57,506 nt of DNA from Varibaculum cambriense DSM 15806 (lineage in GTDB: Bacteria; Actinomycetota; Actinomycetes; Actinomycetales; Actinomycetaceae). The notes under the pieces are model-generated. The model did no database searches. It was not told where the DNA came from and saw nothing but the letters and a program-made list of their open reading frames with translations. Location of the stretch: assembly GCF_000420065.1 (NCBI RefSeq), contig NZ_ATUF01000007.1, positions 1-57,506 of the forward strand, read 5' to 3'. Both the position numbers and the translations under genes were made by a program. Of the stretch, positions 44,565-53,216 are shown one piece after another. Numbering within the stretch: position 1 is the first letter of the stretch; every line of letters begins with the position of its first letter.

Positions 44565-45644
44565 GTGGCTTTAACAATTGGGATTGCAGGATTACCTAAC
44601 GTTGGTAAATCAACTTTGTTCAATGCGCTTACCCGCGCAACCGTACTCGCCGCGAATTATCCGTTCGCGACTATCGACCCCAACGTGGGGGTAGTGCCGC
44701 TGCCGGATCCGCGATTGCAGAAACTGGCGGAAATGTTCCAGTCTGTCAAGACCGTGCCCGCCACGGTTTCTTTCGTAGATATTGCGGGAATCGTGAAAGG
44801 GGCTTCCCAGGGGGAAGGTCTGGGTAACCAGTTCTTAGCTAATATTCGGGAAGCTGACGCTATCTGCCAAGTCACCCGGGTATTTAGCGACCCGGACGTG
44901 GTGCACGTAGACGGCAAGATCGATCCCGCCTCCGATATTGAAACTATCTCTACCGAGCTAATCCTGGCTGACCTGCAGACTCTAGAAAAAGCAGTGCCAC
45001 GGCTAGAAAAGGAAATCCGCGGGCGTAAAACTCCGCCAGAGGTGCTAGCGGAAGTAAAGAAAGCACAAGCGATATTAGAGGACGGTCAGCTGCTATCAGC
45101 GCATAAAGAGCTGGATAAAGAGCTACTAAAAGAATTCCAGTTAATGACCGCGAAGCCGTTTATCTATGTGTTCAATATGGATGCCGAGCAGGTACTGGAT
45201 CAAGGCCAGCGCCGCGAACTCGAAAACTTGGTAGCGCCAGCGAAAGCGATTTTCTTAGATGCCCAGTTCGAGGCCGATCTAGTGGAACTGGATGAAGAGG
45301 ACGCCCGGGAAATGCTGGAAGAATCCGGGCAAAGCGAATCCGGCCTCGACCAGCTAGCCCGGGTAGGCTTCGATACTTTGGGGCTGCAAACCTACCTGAC
45401 CGCCGGGGAAAAAGAAGCCCGTGCCTGGACAATCCATAAAGGCTGGACCGCTCCCCAAGCCGCCGGGGTAATCCATAGTGATTTTGAACGTGGCTTCATT
45501 AAAGCCGAGATTATTGGCTTTGACGAGTTAGTGGAACTCGGGTCGATCCACGCCGCCCGCGATGCGGGAAAGCTGCGCCAAGAGGGCAAAGAATACGTAA
45601 TGCAAGACGGAGACGTAGTGGAGTTTCGTTTCAATGTAACCTGA
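44565..45644 (+). CDS. ychF: Ribosome-binding ATPase YchF (Obg-like)
   Basis: 359 residues from GTG. G1 is GIAGLPNVGKSTLFNALT, G3 is VDIAGIVKGASQGEGLGN, and G4 is the altered FNMDAEQ, typical of this ATP-preferring member. The TGS-like C-terminus ends GKEYVMQDGDVVEFRF and appears complete. The integrase of the mobile element starts 20 bp after the stop, so the element joins the chromosome at or just behind the end of this gene. Confidence 0.96.
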   Translation: MALTIGIAGLPNVGKSTLFNALTRATVLAANYPFATIDPNVGVVPLPDPRLQKLAEMFQSVKTVPATVSFVDIAGIVKGASQGEGLGNQFLANIREADAICQVTRVFSDPDVVHVDGKIDPASDIETISTELILADLQTLEKAVPRLEKEIRGRKTPPEVLAEVKKAQAILEDGQLLSAHKELDKELLKEFQLMTAKPFIYVFNMDAEQVLDQGQRRELENLVAPAKAIFLDAQFEADLVELDEEDAREMLEESGQSESGLDQLARVGFDTLGLQTYLTAGEKEARAWTIHKGWTAPQAAGVIHSDFERGFIKAEIIGFDELVELGSIHAARDAGKLRQEGKEYVMQDGDVVEFRFNVT

Positions 45645-45664
45645 GGCGCGCTAGTGTTAGCGGC

Positions 45665-47176
45665 ATGACAACACGTGCTGCTATTTACCTCCGTATCTCG
45701 CTCGATGCTGCCATGGACGGCCTCGCCATCGACCGGCAGCGCCAGGACTGCGAAGCCCTTGCCGAGCAACGCGGCTGGGACGTCGTGCATACCTACGTCG
45801 ATCAGTCGATCTCCGCGTCGAAGAAGGACGTGGACCGCCCCGACTACGACGCGATGGTGGCGTCCTTTGAGCGCGGCGAGATCGACGCGATCATTTGCTG
45901 GGACCTCGACCGCCTCACACGGCAGCCCTGGCAGCTCGAAGAGTGGATCGACAGGGCAGAGGAGCAGGGGCTGAAACTCGTCACTGCGAACGGTGATGCT
46001 GACCTTGCCACCGACGGCGGCAGAATGTACGCGCGCATCAAAGCAGCCGTGGCACGCGGCGAGATCGAGCGAAAGAGCATGCGCCAGTCTCGTGCGCAAC
46101 AGCAACGCGCCGAGCAGGGCCGCTGGTACTCCGGCGGTGTGCGCCCTATCGGCTACACCTCCACCGGCGAGATCATTCCATCCGAAGCCGCCGCCGTGCT
46201 CGGTATGTTCCGCGCTGTCGAGAGGGGCAACTCCATGCGCGACATCGCACGCGCCTTATCTGGGGTCGATCAGCCAGGCTTGCCGGATATCCCGACCACG
46301 CCGCGCCATATGCACACCGTGGTCACAGAGCGCAACGCTCGACGCCGCGCTGAAGGCCAGGAAGAAAAGCCGGTTCCCGACGCGCAGCCGTGGGCCTACA
46401 CGTCGTTGCACTCGATCCTGCGCAACCCCGTGTATGCGGGTTACTCCACTTATAAGAAGGCCAAGCGCAAAGGCGTGAAGAACAAATACCGCCGTGTCAC
46501 GCATATCGTCCGCGACCCCGATACCGGCGAGCCGGTGAAAGGGCAGTGGGAGCCGATCGTCACACCCGATCTGTGGTGGCGCGTGCAGAACGTGCTCGAT
46601 GATCCCGACCGGCTGACCAACAAGGAGCGGCGTAATACTCGCCGCCATCTTGGCTCGGGTCTGTATGTCTGCGACGAGTGTGGCAATCCCGTGCGCACGC
46701 ATGCCGACCGCTACCGCTGCGCCGCCTGTGGCTTAGTGCGCACGCATAGCGTCGATGATTTTGTGCTCGCCGTGATCCGCGCCCGCCTTGGTCGTGACGA
46801 CCTAGCAGACCTGTTGCCGACTGCGGATGACGACGAGGTCGACGCCATCGACGACGAACTCGCTGAGCTTCGCGCAAAGCTCGCCCGCGTCCAGGCTGAC
46901 TACGACGAGGAGCTTATCGAGGCCCGTGACCTCAAGCGCGCGCGAAACCGTTATGAGCCGCAGATCGAGAAACTCGAAACGCGCCGTGCCCGCCTTGCTG
47001 GCGCATCGGCGCTGCTCGACACAACCGGCTACGCCTCGCCCGTGGACGCCTTCGACAACGCAGAGCTTGCCGTGCAGCGCCGTGTCATCAACACCCTGTG
47101 CCAGGTGCGCCTGCGCCGTGGCGTGCGCGGAAGCAAGACCTTTAACCCCGAATCAGTCCAGATCGTGTGGAACTAG
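45665..47176 (+). CDS. Large serine integrase
   Basis: 503 residues. The resolvase-type catalytic domain has the nucleophilic serine in AIYLRISLDAAMDGLAIDRQ, the arginines in ICWDLDRLTR, and GGRMYARIKAAVARGEIERK. A recombinase domain follows (about 150-300, with YTSLHSILRNPVYAGYSTYK). The zinc ribbon is CDECGNPVRTHADRYRCAACG-like with four cysteines near residues 340-360. A coiled coil (about 385-440) lies behind it. It joins attP and attB in one direction without accessory proteins; excision needs a directionality factor. Its place behind ychF marks the element's end. Confidence 0.95.
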   Translation: MTTRAAIYLRISLDAAMDGLAIDRQRQDCEALAEQRGWDVVHTYVDQSISASKKDVDRPDYDAMVASFERGEIDAIICWDLDRLTRQPWQLEEWIDRAEEQGLKLVTANGDADLATDGGRMYARIKAAVARGEIERKSMRQSRAQQQRAEQGRWYSGGVRPIGYTSTGEIIPSEAAAVLGMFRAVERGNSMRDIARALSGVDQPGLPDIPTTPRHMHTVVTERNARRRAEGQEEKPVPDAQPWAYTSLHSILRNPVYAGYSTYKKAKRKGVKNKYRRVTHIVRDPDTGEPVKGQWEPIVTPDLWWRVQNVLDDPDRLTNKERRNTRRHLGSGLYVCDECGNPVRTHADRYRCAACGLVRTHSVDDFVLAVIRARLGRDDLADLLPTADDDEVDAIDDELAELRAKLARVQADYDEELIEARDLKRARNRYEPQIEKLETRRARLAGASALLDTTGYASPVDAFDNAELAVQRRVINTLCQVRLRRGVRGSKTFNPESVQIVWN

Positions 47177-47525
47177 GTTGCAGTGTGTGACACGTCAACA
47201 ATCGCGCGCATGTGCTGCGACGCGCGACGCTCCTACGAAGGAACGCCACGGAGCCGGCAGTTCGGGGGAGATCTGCCTTCGTGTATCGGGGGTGACACTG
47301 CTCAACCGTGGCGTTCGGGGAAAGTATTACACGACTGTTTCCACCCCGCATGTCGAGCGCCGAAAGCAAGAACCCGGGTTGTACGGTAGCGGTAATTTGC
47401 GTTTTTGTTACACGCCGCGTTTCACGCAACGATCCCGGGCGGCTTCGCATCCTGCCATGTGTACATCGTTACATCTCAGGGGCGAGATGTGGAGGATCGG
47501 CCAGACTTGGATAGGGAGTGCCCGC
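47177..47525. other. Spacer before the restriction operon
   Basis: 349 bp without a convincing gene. It contains TGACACGTCAA (47189-47199), the same GACACGT core seen in the 40-bp repeats and at the right edge. It presumably carries the promoter of the restriction operon. Confidence 0.4.
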
Positions 47526-49382
47526 ATGGCAAACGAGCGGATTACAGAAGACTTAGTCGATGAAAAGCTCCGCAACCTCGGATATTACGAGGATGCAGAG
47601 AAGATCATCGTTGAGAAGCAGCAATCCGCCATTGAGCTGGTTCGCAAGTCTTTGTCGAAGGCGTCGAAAACTGGCGGCGGCGGTGGTGGTTTCCCGGAGT
47701 TCATCATCACTGCCCCCGACACCCCCGACATGATCGTGGTTATCGAGTGCAAGGCAGAGACACGTTGGCACGAGTCGGAAAATCGTGATCGCCCTAAAGA
47801 CTTCGCGGTTGACGGTGTTCTGCACTACGCAAGTTTTCTGACACACAAATACACCGTGATCTCGATTGCAGTCTCGGGCACGCCTGCACATAGTGAATGG
47901 TCCTTCTTTGTCACCACCAAAGGAGAGAAGGAAGCACGCCCGCTTAAGGCCCCGAGCGGTGCAGCGATTACCGAACTTGTCAGCCTTGATGACCTCATTA
48001 CCGCCGCATCGTTCGATCCTTCTGTTCAGGCAAAGCGAACAAAAGACCTCATTTCGTTCTCTCAGGAAATGCACGCTTTCATGAGGGATGAAGCGGAGCT
48101 AGAAGAGAAAGAGAAGCCTCTCGCCGTCGCGGGTAGCCTAATCGCGCTCAACGACCCTGTCTTTGCAAAGACCTACGAAGCATATGGTGCGAAAGACTTG
48201 CCCGACTTCTGGATGCAAACGATCCAGAAAGTCATCGGGTCTGCGCAAATCCCGTTCGCCAAGATAACGAACATGACCCAGCCGTTTACTGGCATCCAAG
48301 TGCACCCAGAGCTGGGTAAAGCTACCAAAGCCTATCCGCAGGGCTTGTTACACGAAATCGTGACCCTGCTTGCGGAGAAGGTGCTGCCCTTTATCACCGT
48401 TTATCACGACTTCGACGTTGTGGGAGCTTTCTACGGTGAGTTCCTGAAGTACACAGGCGGTGACGGCAAAGGGTTGGGGATTGTACTCACGCCGAAGCAC
48501 ATCACTGAGCTGTTTAGCCTGCTTGCCAACGTCGATAAGGACAGCATCGTGCTTGACACCTGCGCTGGTACTGGAGGCTTCCTAATCTCGGCAATGAACC
48601 AGATGGTCCGTACTGCGATCACGCAAGACGAGATTGAGTCGATCAAGAAAAACCAACTGATCGGCGTCGAACAAAACCCGAGCATGTACGCCCTAGCGGC
48701 TTCAAACATGATCCTGCGCGGTGACGGGAAGGCCAACCTCTACCAAGGGTCTTGTTTTGACACCGCCATCACCAAAGGCGTCAAGTCCCACAAAGCGACA
48801 GTTGGTTTGATTAACCCGCCTTACGCCAAAACTAAGGAAGACCTGCACGAGCTGCGATTCGTGGAACACATGCTTGATTGTCTCACTCCCGGGGCGATCG
48901 GTATTGCCATTGTCCCTATCTCGTGCGCAACTGCGCCTAGCATCCGCAAGCGCAGCCTCCTGAAGAACCACACACTGGAAGCAGTCATGTCAATGCCACC
49001 GGAAGTCTTTTACCCGGTTGGTGTCGTCACTTGTGTGATGGTGTTTACTGCACACATTCCACATGAAAGATCTGACCGGAAAAGCTGGTTTGGTTATTGG
49101 CGCGAAGACGGGTTCGTCAAAATTAAGAATCTCGGCCGCGTCGATCGAAATGGAACCTGGCCAGAGATACGCGACCACTGGGTTGAGATGTTCCGTAATC
49201 GAGAAGTCAAGCCTGGTGAATCTGTCATGCAAAAGGTGGATGCCGAGGATGAATGGGTCGCGGAAGCTTACATGGAAACGGACTACTCGACTCTTACCCA
49301 GTCGGACTTCGAGAAGGTCCTTCTCGACTACGCACTGTTCACCTTGCGCGGGGTCGATATCGAAGAAGGCGGGGACGCGTGA
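47526..49382 (+). CDS. BcgI-like fused restriction nuclease and adenine methyltransferase
   Basis: 618 residues from ATG 47526, with AGGGAG upstream. An upstream extension would overlap the integrase in another frame and was rejected. Residues about 50-120 have a PD-(D/E)XK-like nuclease signature: TPDMIVVIECKAETRWH, where D, E and K are in register. A type I-like helical region follows, then the N6-adenine methylase with motif I VLDTCAGTGGFLISAM and motif IV LINPPYAKT. Nuclease and methylase in one chain with a separate specificity protein is the BcgI-type (type IIB/IIG) design, cutting on both sides of a split site. The next gene overlaps by GTGA. Confidence 0.88.
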   Translation: MANERITEDLVDEKLRNLGYYEDAEKIIVEKQQSAIELVRKSLSKASKTGGGGGGFPEFIITAPDTPDMIVVIECKAETRWHESENRDRPKDFAVDGVLHYASFLTHKYTVISIAVSGTPAHSEWSFFVTTKGEKEARPLKAPSGAAITELVSLDDLITAASFDPSVQAKRTKDLISFSQEMHAFMRDEAELEEKEKPLAVAGSLIALNDPVFAKTYEAYGAKDLPDFWMQTIQKVIGSAQIPFAKITNMTQPFTGIQVHPELGKATKAYPQGLLHEIVTLLAEKVLPFITVYHDFDVVGAFYGEFLKYTGGDGKGLGIVLTPKHITELFSLLANVDKDSIVLDTCAGTGGFLISAMNQMVRTAITQDEIESIKKNQLIGVEQNPSMYALAASNMILRGDGKANLYQGSCFDTAITKGVKSHKATVGLINPPYAKTKEDLHELRFVEHMLDCLTPGAIGIAIVPISCATAPSIRKRSLLKNHTLEAVMSMPPEVFYPVGVVTCVMVFTAHIPHERSDRKSWFGYWREDGFVKIKNLGRVDRNGTWPEIRDHWVEMFRNREVKPGESVMQKVDAEDEWVAEAYMETDYSTLTQSDFEKVLLDYALFTLRGVDIEEGGDA

Positions 49383-50359
49383 CTCGCCAACCTTTAGGTG
49401 ACCTATTTCATGTTGAGTACGGAAACAAACTCGACATGAACAAGATGACACCAACCGATCCACGGACAGGCATCGCATTTGTAGGACGAGTGGGTGGCCT
49501 GAACGGAAAATCAGGTGTCTCCGGGTACGTCGAGGCACTACCTGACCTGACCCCTTATCCCACAGGTTTAATCACAGTTGCCCTCGGAGGGTCGCGACTG
49601 CTGTCTTCCTATGTTCAGCAGCGCCCGTTCTATACAGCTCAGAACGTGGCAGTCCTTCGTCCAAAGCGAGACACCATGAGTCTCAACGAGCGTCTCTTCT
49701 ACGCGATGTGTATTCGCAAGAACGCCTTTCGTTATAGCGCTTTCGGAAGGGAAGCAAACCGCACTCTAGCGACTATTGAGGTTCCCACCGAGATACCCGA
49801 TTGGGTCGAAATTAGTGAGGTTCCGACTCATGAGGGGCTTCGGGCAGCTACAGGCGATCCCGTGGCTTTGACCGACCCCAGTGGCTGGTGCGATTTCCCG
49901 ATAGAACAGCTATTTGAGATCAAGAAGGGTAAGCGAGTCACCAAAGCAAATAGGCAACCGGGAACAACACGTTTCATAGGTGCTTCGGACAGTAACAATG
50001 GGATTACCGATTGGAGCGCGCTTGAACCACTCTTCCCCGCAGGGACCATCACAGTTCCCTACAACGGATCGGTTGGTTATTCCTTCTACCAGGATCAACC
50101 GTACTTCGCCTCAGACGACATTCAGGTGTTAATCCCTAAACAAGAAGTGTCCTACTGGGCAATGCTGTTCATCTCAACCATGATTCGTCACGAGAAGGAC
50201 CGATTCACGTATGGGTATAAGTGGAATTTGGCTCGAATGAGGAAGATGACACTTCGGTTGCCAGCTGCACCAACCGGGAAGCCTGACTGGGATTACATGG
50301 AAGGCTTTATGCAAGGATTACCGTTTTCTGCCGCGATCACTGGTGAGGTGGGTGTCTAA
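49379..50359 (+). CDS. Specificity subunit of the BcgI-like system
   Basis: 326 residues from a GTG that overlaps the stop of the fused RM gene. It has two similar halves, each a target-recognition domain. The second opens FPIEQLFEIKKGKRVTKANR with TRFIGASDSNNGI; the first opens LGDLFHVEYGNKLDMNK with IAFVGRVGGLNGKSG. The repeated hydrophobic-E-x-x-x-G-K pattern is typical of HsdS and BcgB. It dictates the bipartite recognition site; the site itself cannot be predicted. Confidence 0.88.
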   Translation: MTRQPLGDLFHVEYGNKLDMNKMTPTDPRTGIAFVGRVGGLNGKSGVSGYVEALPDLTPYPTGLITVALGGSRLLSSYVQQRPFYTAQNVAVLRPKRDTMSLNERLFYAMCIRKNAFRYSAFGREANRTLATIEVPTEIPDWVEISEVPTHEGLRAATGDPVALTDPSGWCDFPIEQLFEIKKGKRVTKANRQPGTTRFIGASDSNNGITDWSALEPLFPAGTITVPYNGSVGYSFYQDQPYFASDDIQVLIPKQEVSYWAMLFISTMIRHEKDRFTYGYKWNLARMRKMTLRLPAAPTGKPDWDYMEGFMQGLPFSAAITGEVGV

Positions 50360-50361
50360 CG

Positions 50362-50634
50362 CTCATCGGTTACGCCTACGTTCCAACCTCCAAGCAGAGA
50401 CAGTAGCTCGACACTCAGCGTGACCTTCTTGTCCAGCGCACCCGTGAGGGCGTGGCGCACGCCCGCGCCCAGGGCAGGGTCGCCGGCCCCAAACCGAAGC
50501 TCGACCAAGAACAAGCCCAGATCGCCAAGGAGCTTATTGAGGGCGGCAAGTCCGTCAGTGCAGTAGCCAGGACATTCAACGTCTCGCGGCCGACGATCTA
50601 TCGCGCTCTCAAGCGCATCGAAGCCGACGCCTAA
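50362..50634 (+). pseudogene. Small serine resolvase, internally deleted
   Basis: One frame reads LIGYAYVPTSKQRQ, the resolvase start, then TAG, then LDTQRDLL. It then jumps straight to RTREGVAHARAQGRVAGPKP and the C-terminal helix-turn-helix (GGKSVSAVARTFNVSRPTIYR). More than half of the catalytic domain is missing and the catalytic-serine region has a proline in a usual conserved place (VPTS for VSTS). It cannot recombine. The last 60 codons from a GTG near 50452 are open and could make a DNA-binding remnant. Confidence 0.85.
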
Positions 50635-50643
50635 GCACAGGCT

Positions 50644-50696
50644 GCGTCGCTAGCGCTCGCACCCGGCGAGAAGGCACCAGGCTGCGCTAGCGACGC
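50644..50696. repeat. 13-bp inverted repeat behind the resolvase relic
   Basis: GCGTCGCTAGCGC and GCGCTAGCGACGC are perfect complements with 27 bases between. Possibly a terminator or the remains of a resolution site. Confidence 0.7.
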
Positions 50697-50753
50697 CCGG
50701 CGCACAAAGGCACTGTACTGCTGGGATACGCCTGCGACCGGCAGAGCCGGGCC

Positions 50754-50786
50754 GAATACGGGATTGACCACATACACCCCGTATTC
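50754..50786. promoter_or_regulatory. Inverted repeat before the DUF4192 gene
   Basis: GAATACGGG and CCCGTATTC, 15 bases apart, end four bases before the ribosome site AAAGGAG of the next gene. An operator or leader hairpin is likely. Confidence 0.6.
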
Positions 50787-50804
50787 GTGCAAAGGAGCAC
50801 TGCC

Positions 50805-51827
50805 ATGTCCACTCATTCCCACACGCTTGCATCTCACGGCGAGATCCTTGCGAACCTCCCCGGCATCCTCGGCTTCTACCCGAACAACTCGCTGATCCTC
50901 GCGTTCTTCGTCGACGACGAGGGCGTCGACACCGTCCGCCTCGGCCCGGTCGCACGGTTCGACCTGGACGAGGCCGTGGAGAAGCTCAACGAGAGCCGCG
51001 AGCGGTTCGCAGCGTGGGTCCACCACCTCGAACTCGACGCAGTTATCGCGTACATGATCAGCGATGACATTGCGCAACCGGTCTTCGACGAGACGGCCAC
51101 GTACCTCACCAGCGGGGCAGTGCACCTACCGCCGCTGCTCGGGGTGGTGCAGGTGCCCGAAATCGTCACCGGGGCCGCGTGGTGGTCTGTGTACCAGCAT
51201 CCGCTCATCGACGAGCCACGCCACGGCGTTGTCGGCGAGGTCGCCGCATCGGCGGCGCTTCAGCAGATGCTAGAGCACACCGGAGAGCTGCCGGAGCCGA
51301 GCAAAGACGACATCGAAGCACGGTTGAACAGCACCGATCACGGCATCGACGCTGCCGAGCACGCCGACATCATCGAAGACGCGCTGGCGTATATCCCGCC
51401 CATGTTCGCGGACGTGCTGCAGCGTGAATACGAGCAGGCGGCGGCAGGGATCACCCAGCCGAGCACTCGCGCTGTTCGATCCGCGCTGAAATGCTTCACC
51501 ACGCCGCGCTTGCGAGACACGCTGCTCGCAGCGCTGCTCGATGACCCGCAGGCGGGCCTACGGTTCGCGGAGCAGGTTATGCGTGCTGTCCCGACCAGCT
51601 GGCCAGGGATGCGCGCGCAGCTCACCGCAACTGTTGCCGTGCTTGCGCACGCCACAGGCCAGCCGGGGCTAGCTGGCGTGGCTGCGCAGCGAGCCACCGA
51701 GATCGGGCCAGACGAGAACTTCCCGTCGTTGGTCGCGAAGCTGACAGACATCGGCCAAGGCGAGCGGATGGTTGAACTCGTCCGCGAGGGCGCCGAGAAG
51801 ACCCGCACGATCTTGTTCACCGAGTAG
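50805..51827 (+). CDS. DUF4192 family protein
   Basis: 340 residues from ATG 50805 with AAAGGAG upstream. The N-terminus (SHGEILANLPGILGFYPNNS, LILAFFVDD) is the hallmark of DUF4192, a soluble actinobacterial family of unknown function that is common on plasmids and integrated elements. The C-terminal half is helical with tetratricopeptide-like character (AQLTATVAVLAHATGQPGLA). It is followed by a strong terminator. Confidence 0.85.
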   Translation: MSTHSHTLASHGEILANLPGILGFYPNNSLILAFFVDDEGVDTVRLGPVARFDLDEAVEKLNESRERFAAWVHHLELDAVIAYMISDDIAQPVFDETATYLTSGAVHLPPLLGVVQVPEIVTGAAWWSVYQHPLIDEPRHGVVGEVAASAALQQMLEHTGELPEPSKDDIEARLNSTDHGIDAAEHADIIEDALAYIPPMFADVLQREYEQAAAGITQPSTRAVRSALKCFTTPRLRDTLLAALLDDPQAGLRFAEQVMRAVPTSWPGMRAQLTATVAVLAHATGQPGLAGVAAQRATEIGPDENFPSLVAKLTDIGQGERMVELVREGAEKTRTILFTE

Positions 51828-51836
51828 CACCACACA

Positions 51837-51869
51837 CCCCGTTGCAGCGATGCAACGGGGTTTCTTTTT
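51837..51869 (+). terminator. Intrinsic terminator
   Basis: CCCCGTTGCA / TGCAACGGGG with loop GCGA, followed by TTTCTTTTT. Confidence 0.93.
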
Positions 51870-51986
51870 CTCGCGGGGCCGTGGCCTGCAGAGATGCACA
51901 CCTAGCGGGGCGGGGGAGAACCCCCTAGACAGCAGAGCTGTCTCCAACAGACGGATTGACCATCAATCCGAACAAGGAGGCACGTG

Positions 51987-52130
51987 ATGCGCGACATCAC
52001 CCACACCGACCTGGAACTGCTCTACCAGCTCGCCGACGGCATCGACGGCGAGGACGCCGATCCGGGCGCAGCACAAGAACTGCGCGACCTAGAGGCGGCA
52101 GGCACACCGCTGCCCTGGGCAGTGCTGTAA
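51987..52130 (+). CDS. Small acidic protein, 47 residues
   Basis: ATG 51987 is preceded by a strong AAGGAGG. It codes for MRDITHTDLELLYQLADGID and a further 27 residues ending TPLPWAVL. No family recognised; acidic and helical. The good ribosome site and its place 91 bp before ssb make it a likely real gene, perhaps in one transcript with ssb. Confidence 0.65.
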   Translation: MRDITHTDLELLYQLADGIDGEDADPGAAQELRDLEAAGTPLPWAVL

Positions 52131-52221
52131 CGACAGCGCAACCACCCCGCAGCAGCAAAGCAGCTGCTTCAACACCCAAATTGCACGGCAATTCACACCC
52201 ACTCACGTAAGGAGAACCATC

Positions 52222-52647
52222 ATGTCCAACCCCTTCAACAACGGCACCATCGTCGGCAACGCAGCTCGCGCACCGAAGCTGTTCGAGCACGCAAACGGTG
52301 GCGCGACGGTGAAACTCAGCGTCTATGCGCGCAACACCTTCAAGAACAAGGCCACCGGCAAGGTGGAAAGCGAGATCGTGGAGCTGACCGGCTACGTCCA
52401 GGACGCCGCGAACCCCGGTGTGTTCGGCTGCATCGGCTCCGGCGATCGCGTTGCGGTGAGCTACTCGCTCAAGACCGACGTCTACACCGACAAGGACGGT
52501 GTGAAGCAGTACCCGCTGGTGGCGCGCATCGACACGGTGCAGCTGATCGATTCCAAGAAGGAGTCCGCTGCTCGCGCTGCCCGTCGCGGAGGCGAGGCGG
52601 CGACCGCCGCCCTGGCTGGCGCTGAGGGCGAAGAAGTACCGTTCTAA
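52222..52647 (+). CDS. ssb: Single-stranded DNA-binding protein of the element
   Basis: 141 residues, OB-fold. Start MSNPFNNGTIVGNAARAPKL, then KLSVYARNTF, and SGDRVAVSYSLKTDVYTDKD. The C-terminus ends EGEEVPF, the acidic tip that in SSB recruits replication and repair proteins. It is shorter and more divergent than chromosomal SSB. Mobile elements carry such genes to protect single strands during transfer or replication. TAAGGAGAA precedes the ATG. Confidence 0.88.
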   Translation: MSNPFNNGTIVGNAARAPKLFEHANGGATVKLSVYARNTFKNKATGKVESEIVELTGYVQDAANPGVFGCIGSGDRVAVSYSLKTDVYTDKDGVKQYPLVARIDTVQLIDSKKESAARAARRGGEAATAALAGAEGEEVPF

Positions 52648-52653
52648 CTACGA

Positions 52654-52686
52654 AACCCCGCAGGGAAACCTGCGGGGTTATTTTTT
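52654..52686 (+). terminator. Intrinsic terminator after ssb
   Basis: AACCCCGCAGG / CCTGCGGGGTT with loop GAAA, followed by ATTTTTT. Confidence 0.93.
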
Positions 52687-53216
52687 CAACCATTTCACAC
52701 GCCAATTTGCTGCGAATCACTTGTGCAGTTTTACGGTGCAGTGGTGCGGTGCTTTTACTGGCGTTTCTGCTGCGCAACTCACTGCACTATGTAGTGTCTG
52801 TGACATTTCATTAACACGTAGGTTGCACTGTGTATTGGGCACCCATTTCATCGACACGTTTACTGCGCAATCAAATGCCCTGTCACTTTAATGACATGTG
52901 AATTGGGCAGTGAAGTGGTTTGTCATCCTATTGACACCTTTACTACGCAACAGAATGACAACGACATTCTGTCGGCCCTTCTACGGACATCTCTTCTGCG
53001 CAGCACATGCCCCGTCGTACACACCGACGTGCTGCGCACTATCTCCGCCACTCAACAGGCCAATTCACTGCGCAACGTAGTGACACCGGCCCCGCCTAGC
53101 CGAGATTTCTTCGATTTTCGCTGAATATCAGCCGTTTACCCGCCGCCAATGACCTACGACGCCGACGGCCCCCTGTTAGGCCCGCAGAAGGCCGTACAGG
53201 GCAGGGGAGAGCAGTG
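52687..53216. other. Gene-free control region with iteron-like repeats
   Basis: About 530 bp without a plausible gene. Short frames exist but have no ribosome sites or family match. The stretch is more AT-rich than its surroundings and is full of TGCGCA, GACACGT and TGTCA words, as in replication, partition or transfer origins. The best-ordered part is at 52809-52968. Confidence 0.6.
52809..52968. repeat. Four 40-bp iteron-like direct repeats
   Basis: Units start at 52809, 52849, 52889 and 52929, exactly 40 bp apart. Heads align as CATTAACACGT, CATCGACACGT, TAATGACATGT and TATTGACACCT, each followed about ten bases on by TGCRC or GCGCA-like words. They are degenerate. Further weaker copies may flank them (TGCACTATGTA at 52783 and TGCACTGTGTA at 52824; CTGCGCAACGTAGTGACA near 53068). 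Confidence 0.72.

Noticed and set aside
46827-47525. N-terminal extension of the restriction gene by 233 codons
   Set aside because: It overlaps the integrase coding region in another frame and has no family match. ATG 47526 has a ribosome site and the expected domain start.
52809-52968. Possible CRISPR array
   Set aside because: The units are degenerate direct repeats with a fixed 40-bp step and no conserved repeat alternating with unique spacers.
52891-53124. A 77-codon frame in the iteron region
   Set aside because: It has no ribosome site and its sequence is explained by the repeats.
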